Counted from the first letter of the stretch, positions 13,146 to 20,514 are shown. The stretch is 41,242 bases of DNA from a virus (IMGVR_UViG_3300021401_000020:1-41242), one strand, 5' to 3'. The notes: generated from the letters alone by a model not told the origin. Translations and numbers: made by a program.

Positions 13146-13622
13146 ATGGCCGTTCCACTCCGCATATCCGCAGGCTACCGCGTGAGCGTCCGGTCACTCG
13201 GATCGGTCGTGCTTTTCACCGCGGAGCGGACCTATGCCGCCGCGTTGCGGAACTGGTCGCGCGAGGAAGCCAAGCGTCTCGCCATTCTGGTCGCCTGGTC
13301 GCGGTATTCCGAGGACGAGGCTGTGCGCGAACTAGCCGCGCATCTTCGTATGCAAGCTGAAAAGTCCGGCATAACCGGCGTTAACTGCAAGAAATTAGCC
13401 GTCTCAATGCTGGATGACGAGCTGCAAGTCATGGAAGTCCGCCATGATGCCGTCCTCCAGCGCATGATCGGCGCGGCAGAACAGGAATTTCGCATCAATC
13501 GACGCGCTGATCTGCAAGCCGCAATGGCCGCGGCTGATATCGCGGAGGCAGAAAACGTGCCTCCCGATCTGATCGACAGCGCGTTCCGGATTGCGCGCTG
13601 GCGTGCGCGGAAGGGGGCGTGA
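13146..13622 (+). CDS. helical hypothetical protein upstream of the ATPase gene
   Basis: A 158-residue protein. The N-terminus is beta-like (MAVPLRISAGYRVSVRSLGSVVLFTAE). It is followed by long helices (REEAKRLAILVAWSRYSEDEAVRELAAHLRMQAEKSG) and a charged C-terminus. GAGGGG lies 6 bases before the ATG. It is the first gene after the terminator and precedes the RepA-like ATPase, so a replication partner role is plausible. No family recognised. Confidence 0.7.
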   Translation: MAVPLRISAGYRVSVRSLGSVVLFTAERTYAAALRNWSREEAKRLAILVAWSRYSEDEAVRELAAHLRMQAEKSGITGVNCKKLAVSMLDDELQVMEVRHDAVLQRMIGAAEQEFRINRRADLQAAMAAADIAEAENVPPDLIDSAFRIARWRARKGA

Positions 13623-13626
13623 TGTC

Positions 13627-14826
13627 ATGGCGAGCATCCATACCGCCCGCGCGCATCTTATTGCCGGCCGACCAGCACCCAATGGTGACGATAACGCGAC
13701 ACCACCAAAACAACTCCATGAACACCTCGTCTATTTCGAGGACCTGGACGAGCCGGTACACCCAGACGACTTTGTGGAGGGTCTGTTGATCTCCCGCGGC
13801 ATGTCGGTCGTCTATGGTCAATCCAACTCGGGGAAGACGTTCTTCGCCACCGATCTGGCGCTGCATGTTGCCTGCGGCTGGCCGTGGAATGGCCGAGACA
13901 CAACCCGCGGCGCGGTTCTCTATTGTGCCCTGGAGGGCAGCCACGGCATCAAAAACCGGGTCAGCGCGTTCAAGCAGACCCACGGGCTCGGGGTACTGCC
14001 TTTCGCCATCCTGCCTGTCACCGTCGATATGCTGAACCCCAGCGGGGATATCGACGGCGTGCTGACGGCGATCAAGAAAATTAAGGAAAAGACGGGGTTA
14101 GGCGTGTCCATGACCGTGATGGACACACTATCGCGCGCCATGGCTGGGGGAAACGAAAATGCCCCCGATGACATGGGCGCGCTCGTGCAGAACGGAGCGC
14201 GGCTTCAGCAAGAGGGACTTACGCACGTCTGTTGGGTTCATCATTCTGGAAAGGATGAGGCCAAAGGCGCGCGCGGCCACTCGCTGCTGCGGGCCGCTAC
14301 CGACACGGAAATCGAGATCACCGCCTCGGGGCCGACACGGACAGCCCGTGTCACCAAACAACGGGACCTCGATTGCGAAGGCGAGTTCACCTTTAATCTC
14401 AAGGTGTTCAAGCTTGGAACTAACACGCGCGGGAAGCCTATCACATCCTGCACCGTGGACTACGGCGACAGTGCGGCTCTCGGGCGAGGGCATGCCGCGG
14501 GCGCGGCGTCCGCACGTCGTCACCTGACAGGTCACAACAAGCGGGCGCTTGAGGTCTTGATCGACCTGTGCGCCGTGTCAGGGCAGGCAGGGCACCCAGG
14601 TGTGCCTTCCGGTATCCAATCCGTGCCTGAAAAGTGGTGGCGGGATCGTTTCTATGACCGCTCTGCACCTGGAGACTCGGAAGATGCCAAGCAGAAAGCG
14701 TTCCGGCGGGCGTCGGTCGCTTTGATCAACGAGCATCTGGTCGGCATGGTAAATCGCCGGGTCTGGTCAGTTTCCTACACAAATGGGACCGGACATTGGT
14801 CCGGACAAAATACCGGACAAACGTAA
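13627..14826 (+). CDS. RepA-like AAA ATPase / replicative helicase
   Basis: A 399-residue RecA-fold ATPase of the AAA_25/RepA type. Walker A is GQSNSGKT (about residues 64-71) and Walker B-like MTVMDTL lies near residue 160. Later HHSGKDEAKGARGHSLLRAATDTEIEI matches the family's HxSGK and GS/LL region. The family includes plasmid RepA helicases and phage replication ATPases. The C-terminal third (KRALEVLIDLCAV...KWWRDRFYDRSAPGDSEDAKQKAFRRASVALI) looks like a winged-helix primer or DNA-binding module. The ATG at 13627 was chosen over 13591. The 3' end is a GGACA repeat array. Confidence 0.8.
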   Translation: MASIHTARAHLIAGRPAPNGDDNATPPKQLHEHLVYFEDLDEPVHPDDFVEGLLISRGMSVVYGQSNSGKTFFATDLALHVACGWPWNGRDTTRGAVLYCALEGSHGIKNRVSAFKQTHGLGVLPFAILPVTVDMLNPSGDIDGVLTAIKKIKEKTGLGVSMTVMDTLSRAMAGGNENAPDDMGALVQNGARLQQEGLTHVCWVHHSGKDEAKGARGHSLLRAATDTEIEITASGPTRTARVTKQRDLDCEGEFTFNLKVFKLGTNTRGKPITSCTVDYGDSAALGRGHAAGAASARRHLTGHNKRALEVLIDLCAVSGQAGHPGVPSGIQSVPEKWWRDRFYDRSAPGDSEDAKQKAFRRASVALINEHLVGMVNRRVWSVSYTNGTGHWSGQNTGQT

Positions 14827-14901
14827 TTTTCTTTCATGTCCGGATGTCCGGCGGAGCGGACAAAACGGACATTCTCCCTTTAGGGAATGTCCGTTGTCCG
14901 C
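14789..14901. repeat. GGACA/TGTCC array, iteron-like
   Basis: Nine GGACA or TGTCC motifs in about 110 bases. The first three CCGGACA copies are spaced exactly 12 bases (GGACA at 14791, 14803, 14815). Two TGTCCGG copies follow, then a hairpin. It spans the end of the RepA-like gene and the following gap. Candidate replication-origin iterons or operator; the function is inferred. Confidence 0.7.
14856..14901. promoter_or_regulatory. large inverted repeat in the GGACA array
   Basis: Left arm 14856-14874 and right arm 14885-14901 pair over 17 positions with a two-base AA bulge on the left; the loop is 10 bases. There is no T-run after it, so it is a poor terminator. It is a good candidate for a protein-binding or origin structure. 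Confidence 0.7.
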
Positions 14902-14945
14902 CGAGCATCCCCAAAGACCCGGCTCGTCCGGTGAACAGGAAAGCT

Positions 14946-15122
14946 ATGCCCGAAGCACCAGTCACGACCCAGCCCGACTACGCCGCCGCCATGGCTGCGA
15001 TCGAGGCCGCATACCCCGGCATCAACGACGACGGCACCTGCCGCCATGGCGATCGCTTCGACCGCTGCCCAACCTGCTCCCACGCCCCGTCACACCCGCT
15101 CCCGCAGGACAACGCACCGTGA
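14946..15122 (+). CDS. small zinc-binding protein
   Basis: A 58-residue protein ending CRHGDRFDRCPTCSHAPSH, with three Cys and several His (CxH...CPxCxH), a likely zinc site. AGGA lies upstream of the ATG. It follows the repeat array and is coupled to the next gene. No family recognised. Confidence 0.65.
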   Translation: MPEAPVTTQPDYAAAMAAIEAAYPGINDDGTCRHGDRFDRCPTCSHAPSHPLPQDNAP

Positions 15123-15229
15123 CCGACATCATCGCAGCCATCGCCGCTGGCCTCGCCATCGGATACCTCGCCATGGTCCCCCTCATCATCGTCGCCTGGG
15201 CCGTTACCCATCGGCGCTCCGCCCCATGA
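15119..15229 (+). CDS. 36-residue membrane peptide
   Basis: GTG start at 15119 overlapping the preceding TGA. The sequence TDIIAAIAAGLAIGYLAMVPLIIVAWAVTHRRSAP is one long hydrophobic span with a positive C-terminus, consistent with an inner-membrane peptide. Short phage membrane peptides often act as toxins, inhibitors or anchors; the role here is unknown. ATGA overlap with the next gene. Confidence 0.65.
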   Translation: MTDIIAAIAAGLAIGYLAMVPLIIVAWAVTHRRSAP

Positions 15230-15450
15230 CCCGCTCCAGCGAAATCGACCAACTGAGAGGCGAGATCGCGCGCCTCACCGAAGCTCTACAGGACACCCAC
15301 GAGCGCGCCGCTAGGGAGATCGTCTATCTTCGCCGCCGCGTGGAACCAATCACATTCCTGATCGACCGCGGAAACTACCTGGAGATGCTCCAACTCCTCC
15401 ATCCGCTCGATCAGAAGCGTGTCAGGGAAATGGTGATGAGGGACGCATGA
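15226..15450 (+). CDS. small coiled-coil protein
   Basis: A 74-residue protein; SEIDQLRGEIARLTEALQDTHERAAREIVYLRRRVEPI is a strong coiled coil, followed by a helical tail (LEMLQLLHPLDQKRVREMVMRDA). It overlaps a membrane peptide gene by 4 bases, so the two may form a coupled pair. Unrecognised. Confidence 0.7.
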   Translation: MTRSSEIDQLRGEIARLTEALQDTHERAAREIVYLRRRVEPITFLIDRGNYLEMLQLLHPLDQKRVREMVMRDA

Positions 15451-15497
15451 CACGCTCCTCCGCAATCCCAGCCGTCGCAGCCGCCATAGGCCGCTAG
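15447..15497 (+). CDS. 16-residue peptide, end of right operon (weak)
   Basis: ATG at 15447 overlapping the upstream TGA; it reads MTRSSAIPAVAAAIGR and stops. The coupling is the only support. It may be the remains of a longer gene lost at the convergent junction with the minus-strand cluster. Confidence 0.3.
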   Translation: MTRSSAIPAVAAAIGR

Positions 15498-15553
15498 CGC
15501 GCCTCCCAGGTCATCGCACCGCCGCCAGACCCCAAGCGCCGTCAGCGACGCCC

Positions 15554-15760
15554 CTACCCCAGCGGTGCGTCCCGCGTCTCGTCCAACCGCGCCGTCACCG
15601 CCGCGTGCTCCCGCAGCGCCAACCCAATCCGCTCCGGAACCGCCTTCACACCACGTCGCCACCGGCTCACGTTCTGCACACGGACGCCAAGGACGGAGGC
15701 GGCCGTCCCGTCCGACCAACCCAGGTCTTCCAGCAACCCATCGAACTCCTTCGCCGTCAT
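15554..15760 (-). CDS. small HTH protein
   Basis: A 68-residue protein (MTAKEFDGLLEDLGWSDGTAASVLGVRVQNVSRWRRGVKAVPERIGLALREHAAV). This is a helix-turn-helix of the type found in phage and bacterial small regulators (rank GWSDxxAAxxLGV..vsRWRxG), also seen as antitoxins. The ATG at 15760 is preferred over 15823 since it is preceded by, and overlaps, a small membrane gene. It is the last gene of the minus-strand cluster. It probably regulates something local; the target is unknown. Confidence 0.75.
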   Translation of the reverse strand: MTAKEFDGLLEDLGWSDGTAASVLGVRVQNVSRWRRGVKAVPERIGLALREHAAVTARLDETRDAPLG

Positions 15761-15828
15761 GGCACCCGCCTCCGCTCCGCAACCCGGAGCGCCAGCCAAA
15801 CCAGCGCCCCGATCACCGCCCAACTCAT
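15757..15828 (-). CDS. 23-residue membrane peptide
   Basis: MSWAVIGALVWLALRVAERRRVP: one short hydrophobic helix and a basic tail. GAGGG lies upstream of the ATG and its stop overlaps the HTH gene start. It is too short for routine detection. A small inner-membrane peptide, perhaps lysis-related by neighbourhood, but that is a guess. Confidence 0.5.
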   Translation of the reverse strand: MSWAVIGALVWLALRVAERRRVP

Positions 15829-15835
15829 GCCACCC

Positions 15836-16087
15836 TCACCGACGCGGCAACGCCTGTTGATACATCTGCTGGCTGCTCGGCACCCCACCCTCGATCCCAG
15901 GCGGCTGATACACCAGCGCACCCGTGCCAGGCGGCACCCACACCCCGCCACCAGCCGCCGGCGGGTAGTAGGCCGGGGGCGGCGACCCGTATCGCACGCC
16001 CGGTTGCCCGTATTGCTGCGCCGTCGCGTCACCAGCGCACAACGTCAGTGCCACTGCCACGATCGTCCCGATTGTCCTGTTACCCAT
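15836..16087 (-). CDS. secreted Pro/Gly/Tyr-rich protein
   Basis: An 83-residue protein with a Sec signal peptide (MGNRTIGTIVAVALTLCAGDATAQ, likely cut after ATA/AQ). A low-complexity mature part follows (YGQPGVRYGSPPPAYYPPAAGGGVWVPPGTG). The ATG at 16087 is chosen because GGAGG lies 8 bases upstream; the GTG at 16096 is an alternative. Exported from the host cytoplasm, it is possibly an accessory (cargo) protein. No enzyme motif. Confidence 0.7.
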   Translation of the reverse strand: MGNRTIGTIVAVALTLCAGDATAQQYGQPGVRYGSPPPAYYPPAAGGGVWVPPGTGALVYQPPGIEGGVPSSQQMYQQALPRR

Positions 16088-16092
16088 GTCAG

Positions 16093-16437
16093 TCACCTCC
16101 CCGCCGGAATTTCGAGATACCGCGCCACTGCCCGCGGGTCCGGTATCAAACTGCCGCGAAGTTCCGGCGGAACCTCAGACCGAGCCCCGCGAGCGATGTC
16201 CAGCGCTGCCGAAATCAACGGCCGAACCGCATTCAACGTGTCCCGCATCTCGGTGATGTCCCCCGCCATTCCCGTTTCGCCCAACGCGGTCAATCGACGT
16301 GCCACCGCTGGCAGGTCCAACACTGCGTTGCCAATTGACCCCGATACCCGTTCCAGCGCGTTGTGGACCACTTGCAACCGCATCAGCGTCGCAACGTGGA
16401 TATCCCGTTCCATGTCGATTTTTTCGGCGTCACTCAT
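16093..16437 (-). CDS. helical hypothetical protein
   Basis: A 114-residue protein with coiled-coil stretches (EKIDMERDIHVATLMRLQVVHNALERVSGSIGNAVLDLPAVARRLTALG). The start at 16437 is decided by GGAGG 8 bases upstream; 16452 is the other candidate. Its 3' end lies 5 bases from the secreted protein gene. Function unknown. Confidence 0.7.
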   Translation of the reverse strand: MSDAEKIDMERDIHVATLMRLQVVHNALERVSGSIGNAVLDLPAVARRLTALGETGMAGDITEMRDTLNAVRPLISAALDIARGARSEVPPELRGSLIPDPRAVARYLEIPAGR

Positions 16438-16501
16438 CGTCCAAGCCTCCATCGCTCATTCCCGCCAAGCCCATGCCCGGCAGGTATCCAGTTACCGCCA
16501 A
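16430..16501 (-). CDS. 23-residue peptide upstream of the coiled-coil gene (weak)
   Basis: TTG start at 16501, reading LAVTGYLPGMGLAGMSDGGLDDE, stopping at 16430 with an 8-base overlap (ATGAGTGA) onto the next gene. It looks protein-like, but the start codon is uncertain and no Shine-Dalgarno is seen. The rest of 16502-16614 shows nothing. Confidence 0.3.
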   Translation of the reverse strand: MAVTGYLPGMGLAGMSDGGLDDE

Positions 16502-16614
16502 ATATTGCAGGCTACACGCCGCCGGCAGGGTCGCCCGCTACCCCCCTACCGGCTCACCCCTCAGAACCGCCCCACGTCTTGTCGCTATGAGCGGAAACGG
16601 CCCTATCGTGGCCC

Positions 16615-16983
16615 TCAGTCCGCCGCCGCGTCGTAAGCCGTCACCTCGGGAACCAGCGTCAGGTGCGGAACCGGCCGCGCCGGTCCGCTGTACGTCAGCC
16701 ACCTCGACCGCGGCACCGGACCACGCTCGATCGGCTGCTCCCTCGGCCCATCCATGATCGGCACCACCCCAGGCGGCAATTCTCCCCCAGGCCAATACCG
16801 CGCCACAGGATACCGACGCTCCGGCACCTTCAGCCGCGTCCCCCGCGCCGTCGTGAACCCACGATATCGCGGCGGCAGGATCAACCACTGCCCCATGTCA
16901 GGCTCCAGGTCCCATCGCTCGCACACCGCATGAGCCCGCTGTTTCGCTACCTCCCCAGCCTCCCAGAACTCCAACCCGTCCAT
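16615..16983 (-). CDS. hypothetical protein with Trp/Pro-rich core
   Basis: A 122-residue protein (MDGLEFWEAGEVAKQRAHAVCERWDLEPDMGQWLILPPRYRGFTTARGTRLKVPERRYPVARYWPGGELPPGVV...). A helix is followed by a beta-rich Pro/Tyr/Arg region, as in small capsid-associated or host-interaction proteins. It overlaps the upstream gene by 37 bases. No family recognised. Confidence 0.7.
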   Translation of the reverse strand: MDGLEFWEAGEVAKQRAHAVCERWDLEPDMGQWLILPPRYRGFTTARGTRLKVPERRYPVARYWPGGELPPGVVPIMDGPREQPIERGPVPRSRWLTYSGPARPVPHLTLVPEVTAYDAAAD

Positions 16984-17171
16984 AACCGCACCCGGTAGAC
17001 CGCCAGCGCCGTCCCAGGCACCGCCGCTCGCCTGCCAGAAGCCCGTACAGCGGTCCCAGGCACCCGGACCAGTGAAGTACCCGGCAATGGGCTAGAGGCC
17101 GCCAGCGACCCTCTCAGGGCCGCCTCCAGGGCATCCCCGCTCAATCCCCACCACGCAACCGACCCGCTCAT
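16947..17171 (-). CDS. hypothetical small protein
   Basis: A 74-residue protein starting at the ATG at 17171 (MSGSVAWWGLSGDALEAALRGSLAASSPLPGTSLVRVPGTAV...). It overlaps the upstream stop as ATGA and the downstream gene by 37 bases. The last 20 residues lie in the shared region and are less protein-like, so the true end may be frameshifted. Function unknown. Confidence 0.5.
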   Translation of the reverse strand: MSGSVAWWGLSGDALEAALRGSLAASSPLPGTSLVRVPGTAVRASGRRAAVPGTALAVYRVRLWTGWSSGRLGR

Positions 17172-17374
17172 GGCACCAACTCCGACCGCGCCTTGGCATA
17201 CTTGCCGATCTCCGACCACCACCGGCTGCGTGTCGTGTGCCGCTTGTGGAAATCCACCAGATCGTTCTGCGTCGTGAACGCCAGCCGCATAAGCCGCAGC
17301 CACTGCGCCGCCGTGCCCGCGTCCGGCTCAATGCCCGGAAACATCGCGCGGAACTCCTCCAGTGCCGCCTTCAT
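17168..17374 (-). CDS. small helical protein
   Basis: A 68-residue protein (MKAALEEFRAMFPGIEPDAGTAAQWLRLMRLAFTTQNDLVDFHKRHTTRSRWWSEIGKYAKARSELVP), helical with a basic C-terminal half. It overlaps the ParB-like gene by ATGA at the start, so the two are probably translated together and may interact. Unrecognised. Confidence 0.75.
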   Translation of the reverse strand: MKAALEEFRAMFPGIEPDAGTAAQWLRLMRLAFTTQNDLVDFHKRHTTRSRWWSEIGKYAKARSELVP

Positions 17375-18231
17375 GCCACGTCTCCGGGGGAAACCAGGGA
17401 CCGCAACCGACCGATCGCCGGCAACACCACCCCCTCATAGTCCGCGCCACCATCCCAAGCCGCCAGGAACTCCCGGCACGCCCGCGCCAACTCCCCATGC
17501 GCCATCACCTCAGGCTCATGCCGCGGATGATACGGCGCAGTCTCAGGCACCGGCCGCGGCGCACGGCTCACCGGTGTCCCCGCCTTCACCGCCTTAATGA
17601 CGCCCGCCGTCGCCTTCCCCTTCGGCGAAGCCGCAACCGCCTTCTCCAGCACGGCAACCGCCCCCGCCTCCCCCTCAGACCGAACGAGGAGGACCGCTTC
17701 CCGAGCACTCACCGCACCGCCGGCCACAGCCTCCCGTATCGCGTCAGGACTGGCGGCAAGGTCCAACAAATTGGCCACATGCTGCCGCGTCCGACCAATC
17801 CGCGCCCCGATCTCCGTCTCCGTCCAGCCAAACGCCACCAACCGCTTGCACACCGCCGCCTGTTCCAACGCCGACAACGGCAGCCCGTTATTCGCCGTCA
17901 GCAACATCAGCGCACGCTCCGCCGCACTGGTTCCGCGCGCCTCCGGCAGACAGGGCAAACGCTTGATCTCACACCCCCGCGCTATCGACACACGCACCGC
18001 CGCCAATCGGCAATGCCCGTCAACCACTATCGCCCGATCTCCCGCCAGTCGCACAACCAACGGCTTGGATGACAGGAACCCGATCGCCGCAATACTGTCC
18101 GCCAGCGCGAGCACATGCGCCGCCAACTCCGGTGTATCGGTGCGGACGTTGAACGCCGGATCGATGTCCAGTGCCTCGACCGGCAGGTTGAACAGATCGC
18201 TTGTGCTGTCCGCCAAATCCTTCAGCCTCAT
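17371..18231 (-). CDS. ParB-like DNA-binding / nuclease-domain protein
   Basis: A 286-residue protein. The N-terminal ParB/Srx-like domain includes IDPAFNVRTDTP, LADSIAAIGFLSSKPLVVRL and AIVVDGHCRLAAVRVSI (the D/G-GHxR box). KorB-like HTH residues follow (VAFGWTETEIGARIGRTRQHVANLLDLAASPDAI). The C-terminal Ala/Lys region is less ordered. No ParA lies nearby in the window, so it is an orphan and more likely regulatory or nuclease-like than part of a partition system. The ATG at 18231 is the start; longer frames overlap the upstream gene. Confidence 0.8.
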   Translation of the reverse strand: MRLKDLADSTSDLFNLPVEALDIDPAFNVRTDTPELAAHVLALADSIAAIGFLSSKPLVVRLAGDRAIVVDGHCRLAAVRVSIARGCEIKRLPCLPEARGTSAAERALMLLTANNGLPLSALEQAAVCKRLVAFGWTETEIGARIGRTRQHVANLLDLAASPDAIREAVAGGAVSAREAVLLVRSEGEAGAVAVLEKAVAASPKGKATAGVIKAVKAGTPVSRAPRPVPETAPYHPRHEPEVMAHGELARACREFLAAWDGGADYEGVVLPAIGRLRSLVSPGDVA

Positions 18232-18602
18232 GGCACGTCCCCCGCATCCATCGCCACGGGACCGGGCACAACCGCGCCCGCCGGCAACCACGCAAAGCTG
18301 GTCCGCACTCCAACAAACCCGTCCGCACTCGGCACCACCGTGATCTGGCATCCGCACAGCATCAGCAACGCGCACAACGTCGCCGCGCCCTTCGCCATGA
18401 TCGCCGATGCACGCGCCAGCCCAGTGCGCAGATCGGTATGGGGGAAGCCGTCAATCGCCACCCGCAACCCTTTCGTGCGGCTGCGATGCACAAACACGAC
18501 ATGTCCCGCCTTCATCACGTCGCGCAGCAACGCCCGGTCAGCATTGTTCGCCAGCATGTCAATGCGACGATCCCACGTCATACGCTTGGATTGTATCAGC
18601 AT
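18228..18602 (-). CDS. hypothetical protein with an internal lipobox/membrane segment
   Basis: A 124-residue protein. The first 68 residues are soluble (MLIQSKRMTWDRRIDMLANNADRALLRDVMKAGHVVFVHRSRTKGLRVAIDGFPHTDLRTGLARAS). It then reads MAKGAATLCALLMLCGCQITVV, a perfect lipoprotein signal (LLMLC-G-C). GAGGGG lies 6 bases before the ATG at 18602. Either the protein is a membrane-anchored fusion, or a second product starts at the internal ATG at 18398 (56 residues). That internal ATG has no clear Shine-Dalgarno. Confidence 0.65.
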   Translation of the reverse strand: MLIQSKRMTWDRRIDMLANNADRALLRDVMKAGHVVFVHRSRTKGLRVAIDGFPHTDLRTGLARASAIMAKGAATLCALLMLCGCQITVVPSADGFVGVRTSFAWLPAGAVVPGPVAMDAGDVP

Positions 18603-18669
18603 GTTCAGCCCCTCGCTGTTCCCACCCCAGCACAACGCCAGGGCGGTTCGGTGTCCGCTCAGTCCGCCG

Positions 18670-19245
18670 CTACTCCCCGAAATAGAAACAGCCGCAATAC
18701 GCCAGCAACGTGTCCTGATCGATCCCGCTGTGCACCTCAGTCCACGGCGTAAACCAGTCCTGACACTCCATCCAAGCTCGCGTCGGTTCGCAATGCTCGC
18801 TCAACTCCCCCATGATCCTAACCGCCGGGCCGCCCGTGCATAACAGCACCTCGAATTGCTCCGCCTCCATCTTCTCTCCAGGCGAGCACCATCCCGAGCG
18901 CACTTGCACGCTTAATGCGTCCTCCTCGATCTCGCGCCGCGCCTCCTCGGAATCCGGCCGTAGCCCGTTATCATCGCAACACGCCAGCCATGCCGCGTCT
19001 TCGTCGTCGTGCGTCGTTCCATCGTCCACACGATCCTTGCCCCAGCACCAGCCCGAATTGCCCTCATCGTCGGTCGTCTCAGTAACCCGGAACCCCGCAT
19101 CCGTGGCCAGTTCCTTCGCCATCTCCGCATACGCATCGTCGTCATCAGCCGCGCGCAGCTTCGCTACCATCTCGGCAATGCTCGCATACTGCGCCATCGC
19201 CTGCGAACGTGCCGCAGCAATCTTGTCGTCGTCTGTATTGGCCAT
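18670..19245 (-). CDS. acidic hypothetical protein
   Basis: A 191-residue, very acidic protein (runs of DDDD, EEDA, DDEDAAW), with Cys/Trp/Tyr-rich patches near the C-terminus (QDWFTPWTEVHSGIDQDTLLAYCGCFYFGE). An AAAGG leader lies 9 bases before the ATG at 19245. Acidic phage proteins can mimic DNA or bind RNA polymerase, but no known motif supports that here. It belongs to a leader-sharing set of genes. Confidence 0.65.
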   Translation of the reverse strand: MANTDDDKIAAARSQAMAQYASIAEMVAKLRAADDDDAYAEMAKELATDAGFRVTETTDDEGNSGWCWGKDRVDDGTTHDDEDAAWLACCDDNGLRPDSEEARREIEEDALSVQVRSGWCSPGEKMEAEQFEVLLCTGGPAVRIMGELSEHCEPTRAWMECQDWFTPWTEVHSGIDQDTLLAYCGCFYFGE

Positions 19246-19322
19246 TGTCGCAAACCTTTCGCTTGCTATCGCAGCACCCCAACGGCACCGCGCCATTCCG
19301 TTACCCTATCAGTCGCGTAGTG

Positions 19323-19616
19323 TCAACATCCCCATGCACACCGCTTCATCCGGTTGCGCAGGCTGGCCACAGTATCCTTGCCAATCTTTCGCCCCAGCAT
19401 GATGTCCTGCATCGCCATCGACATAGGACCCGCAAGAAAGTCCCTGAAATCAACAGGCACCTTGCACAATGCCTCACGCATCACCTTAGGCCAGTCCGCC
19501 CAGTCGCACGCATCCGAACGCATCCAATCGGCCAAGGCATCAACGCCCGCATAACCCCGACGCTCCTCCAGCATCAGACGTAACTGATCAATGTTCGTCT
19601 GCATTACGTTCGCCAT
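19323..19616 (-). CDS. helical hypothetical protein
   Basis: A 97-residue protein (MANVMQTNIDQLRLMLEERRGYAGVDALADWMRSDACDWADWPKVMREALCKVPVDFRDFL...). The ATG at 19616 shares a base with the upstream TGA; the adjacent in-frame start at 19619 would also work. The ending IGKDTVASLRNRMKRCAWGC is basic. Function unknown. Confidence 0.7.
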   Translation of the reverse strand: MANVMQTNIDQLRLMLEERRGYAGVDALADWMRSDACDWADWPKVMREALCKVPVDFRDFLAGPMSMAMQDIMLGRKIGKDTVASLRNRMKRCAWGC

Positions 19617-19786
19617 CACACGTCACCCCTTGCGCGCCGTGCCGATTGCAGCAGCCGGTTCACTTCCAGCTCGATCGCAGCAACGCCGCTATCGTATTCC
19701 GCCTCAGTCATCCCGCTGCTCAGATATAGCTTGTCCAGTGCATCCATGCGCCGTTCCGCCCGACGCTCGATCTGGTCTTCGCTCAT
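19616..19786 (-). CDS. small coiled-coil protein
   Basis: A 56-residue protein (MSEDQIERRAERRMDALDKLYLSSGMTEAEYDSGVAAIELEVNRLLQSARRARGDV): two charged helices separated by a MTxxEY turn. It is a common small-phage-protein type. ATGA overlap upstream, TGATG downstream. No specific role. Confidence 0.75.
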   Translation of the reverse strand: MSEDQIERRAERRMDALDKLYLSSGMTEAEYDSGVAAIELEVNRLLQSARRARGDV

Positions 19787-20091
19787 CGCCCACATATCTC
19801 CCCGCCCTGATCTTCCCACCGCGCATCCAAACCATCGCCAGCGTAATCGTTCACCGCCGCATTCATCGCCGCGCGGATTACGCCAGTGCAGCGCGCGCTG
19901 TTCCCGTCCAATCCCCCCACATGCGCAATGGCACCCGTCACACGTCCCGCAATGGTGCCTACCGGGTAATACGTGGCAACCTCCCCTGCCTCAATCCGCG
20001 CCCCACAACACGCGCAATCCCCCGCATACTTCACCACCAGCGTCCGCGGTGTCGCACGCGCAACCCTATACCCGTTCCTACGATATCCCAT
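19783..20091 (-). CDS. Cys-rich zinc-binding small protein
   Basis: A 102-residue protein. KYAGDCACCGARIEAGEVATYYPVGTIAGRVTGAIAHVGGLDGNSARC contains a CxxC, a His and a Cys, the arrangement of a small zinc finger of the PARP/HNH-related kind. The C-terminus is acidic-helical. The start has a GAGGGG leader that recurs in the next gene upstream. Function unknown. Confidence 0.7.
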   Translation of the reverse strand: MGYRRNGYRVARATPRTLVVKYAGDCACCGARIEAGEVATYYPVGTIAGRVTGAIAHVGGLDGNSARCTGVIRAAMNAAVNDYAGDGLDARWEDQGGEICGR

Positions 20092-20093
20092 TG

Positions 20094-20113
20094 TCCTAAG
20101 CCCCTCGCTCAGT
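20094..20113 (-). repeat. repeated ribosome-binding leader, copy 1
   Basis: ACTGAGCGAGGGGCTTAGGA on the minus strand, just before the ATG at 20091; it differs from the copy at 20515 by one base. It contains the Shine-Dalgarno. Confidence 0.8.
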
Positions 20114-20163
20114 GTGGGGCGCCAGCCCAGCGCCGGCGCCCGTGTGTCGCTATTCCCGCACAG

Positions 20164-20514
20164 CTATGCCGCTATCGTTCCCATCGCTGCCATGTCACCG
20201 CGCAACGTGTCGCACTCATCCGCAAACACACTGCGCAAATACTCCTCCCCACTGTCACTCTCAACTGCCCACAATCCAGGCGATAGCAGCTCATACACGG
20301 TGTCATGGCCATTCCGAACGATCACGATATCGGCTCGTGCCTGGATGCCAATCAACGACCAGTCACCGCGTCGCCATGATGCAATCCGGTCCGCATCCTC
20401 ATCCGCGTCCATCCAGTCCAATGGACTCGCGTCGCAATCGTCGTGCTCGATCATGTGAAACGACACGTAGCAACCATCCGGCCGCACAGTGTCGAACATC
20501 CGATATTCGGTCAT
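20164..20514 (-). CDS. hypothetical protein
   Basis: A 116-residue acidic protein (MTEYRMFDTVRPDGCYVSFHMIEHDDCDASPLDWMDADEDADRIASWRRGDWSLIGIQARADIVIVRNGHDTVYELLSPGLWAVESDSGEEYLRSVFADECDTLRGD...). Beta-rich, like small phage domains of unknown function. The ATG at 20514 is supported by a GAGGGG leader 7 bases upstream. No catalytic residues recognised. Confidence 0.7.
   Translation of the reverse strand: MTEYRMFDTVRPDGCYVSFHMIEHDDCDASPLDWMDADEDADRIASWRRGDWSLIGIQARADIVIVRNGHDTVYELLSPGLWAVESDSGEEYLRSVFADECDTLRGDMAAMGTIAA

Noticed and set aside
12844-13185. A 114-residue plus frame overlapping the small membrane peptide
   Set aside because: Gly/Arg-rich, runs through the terminator hairpin, and overlaps the next gene's start; the small membrane peptide fits better.
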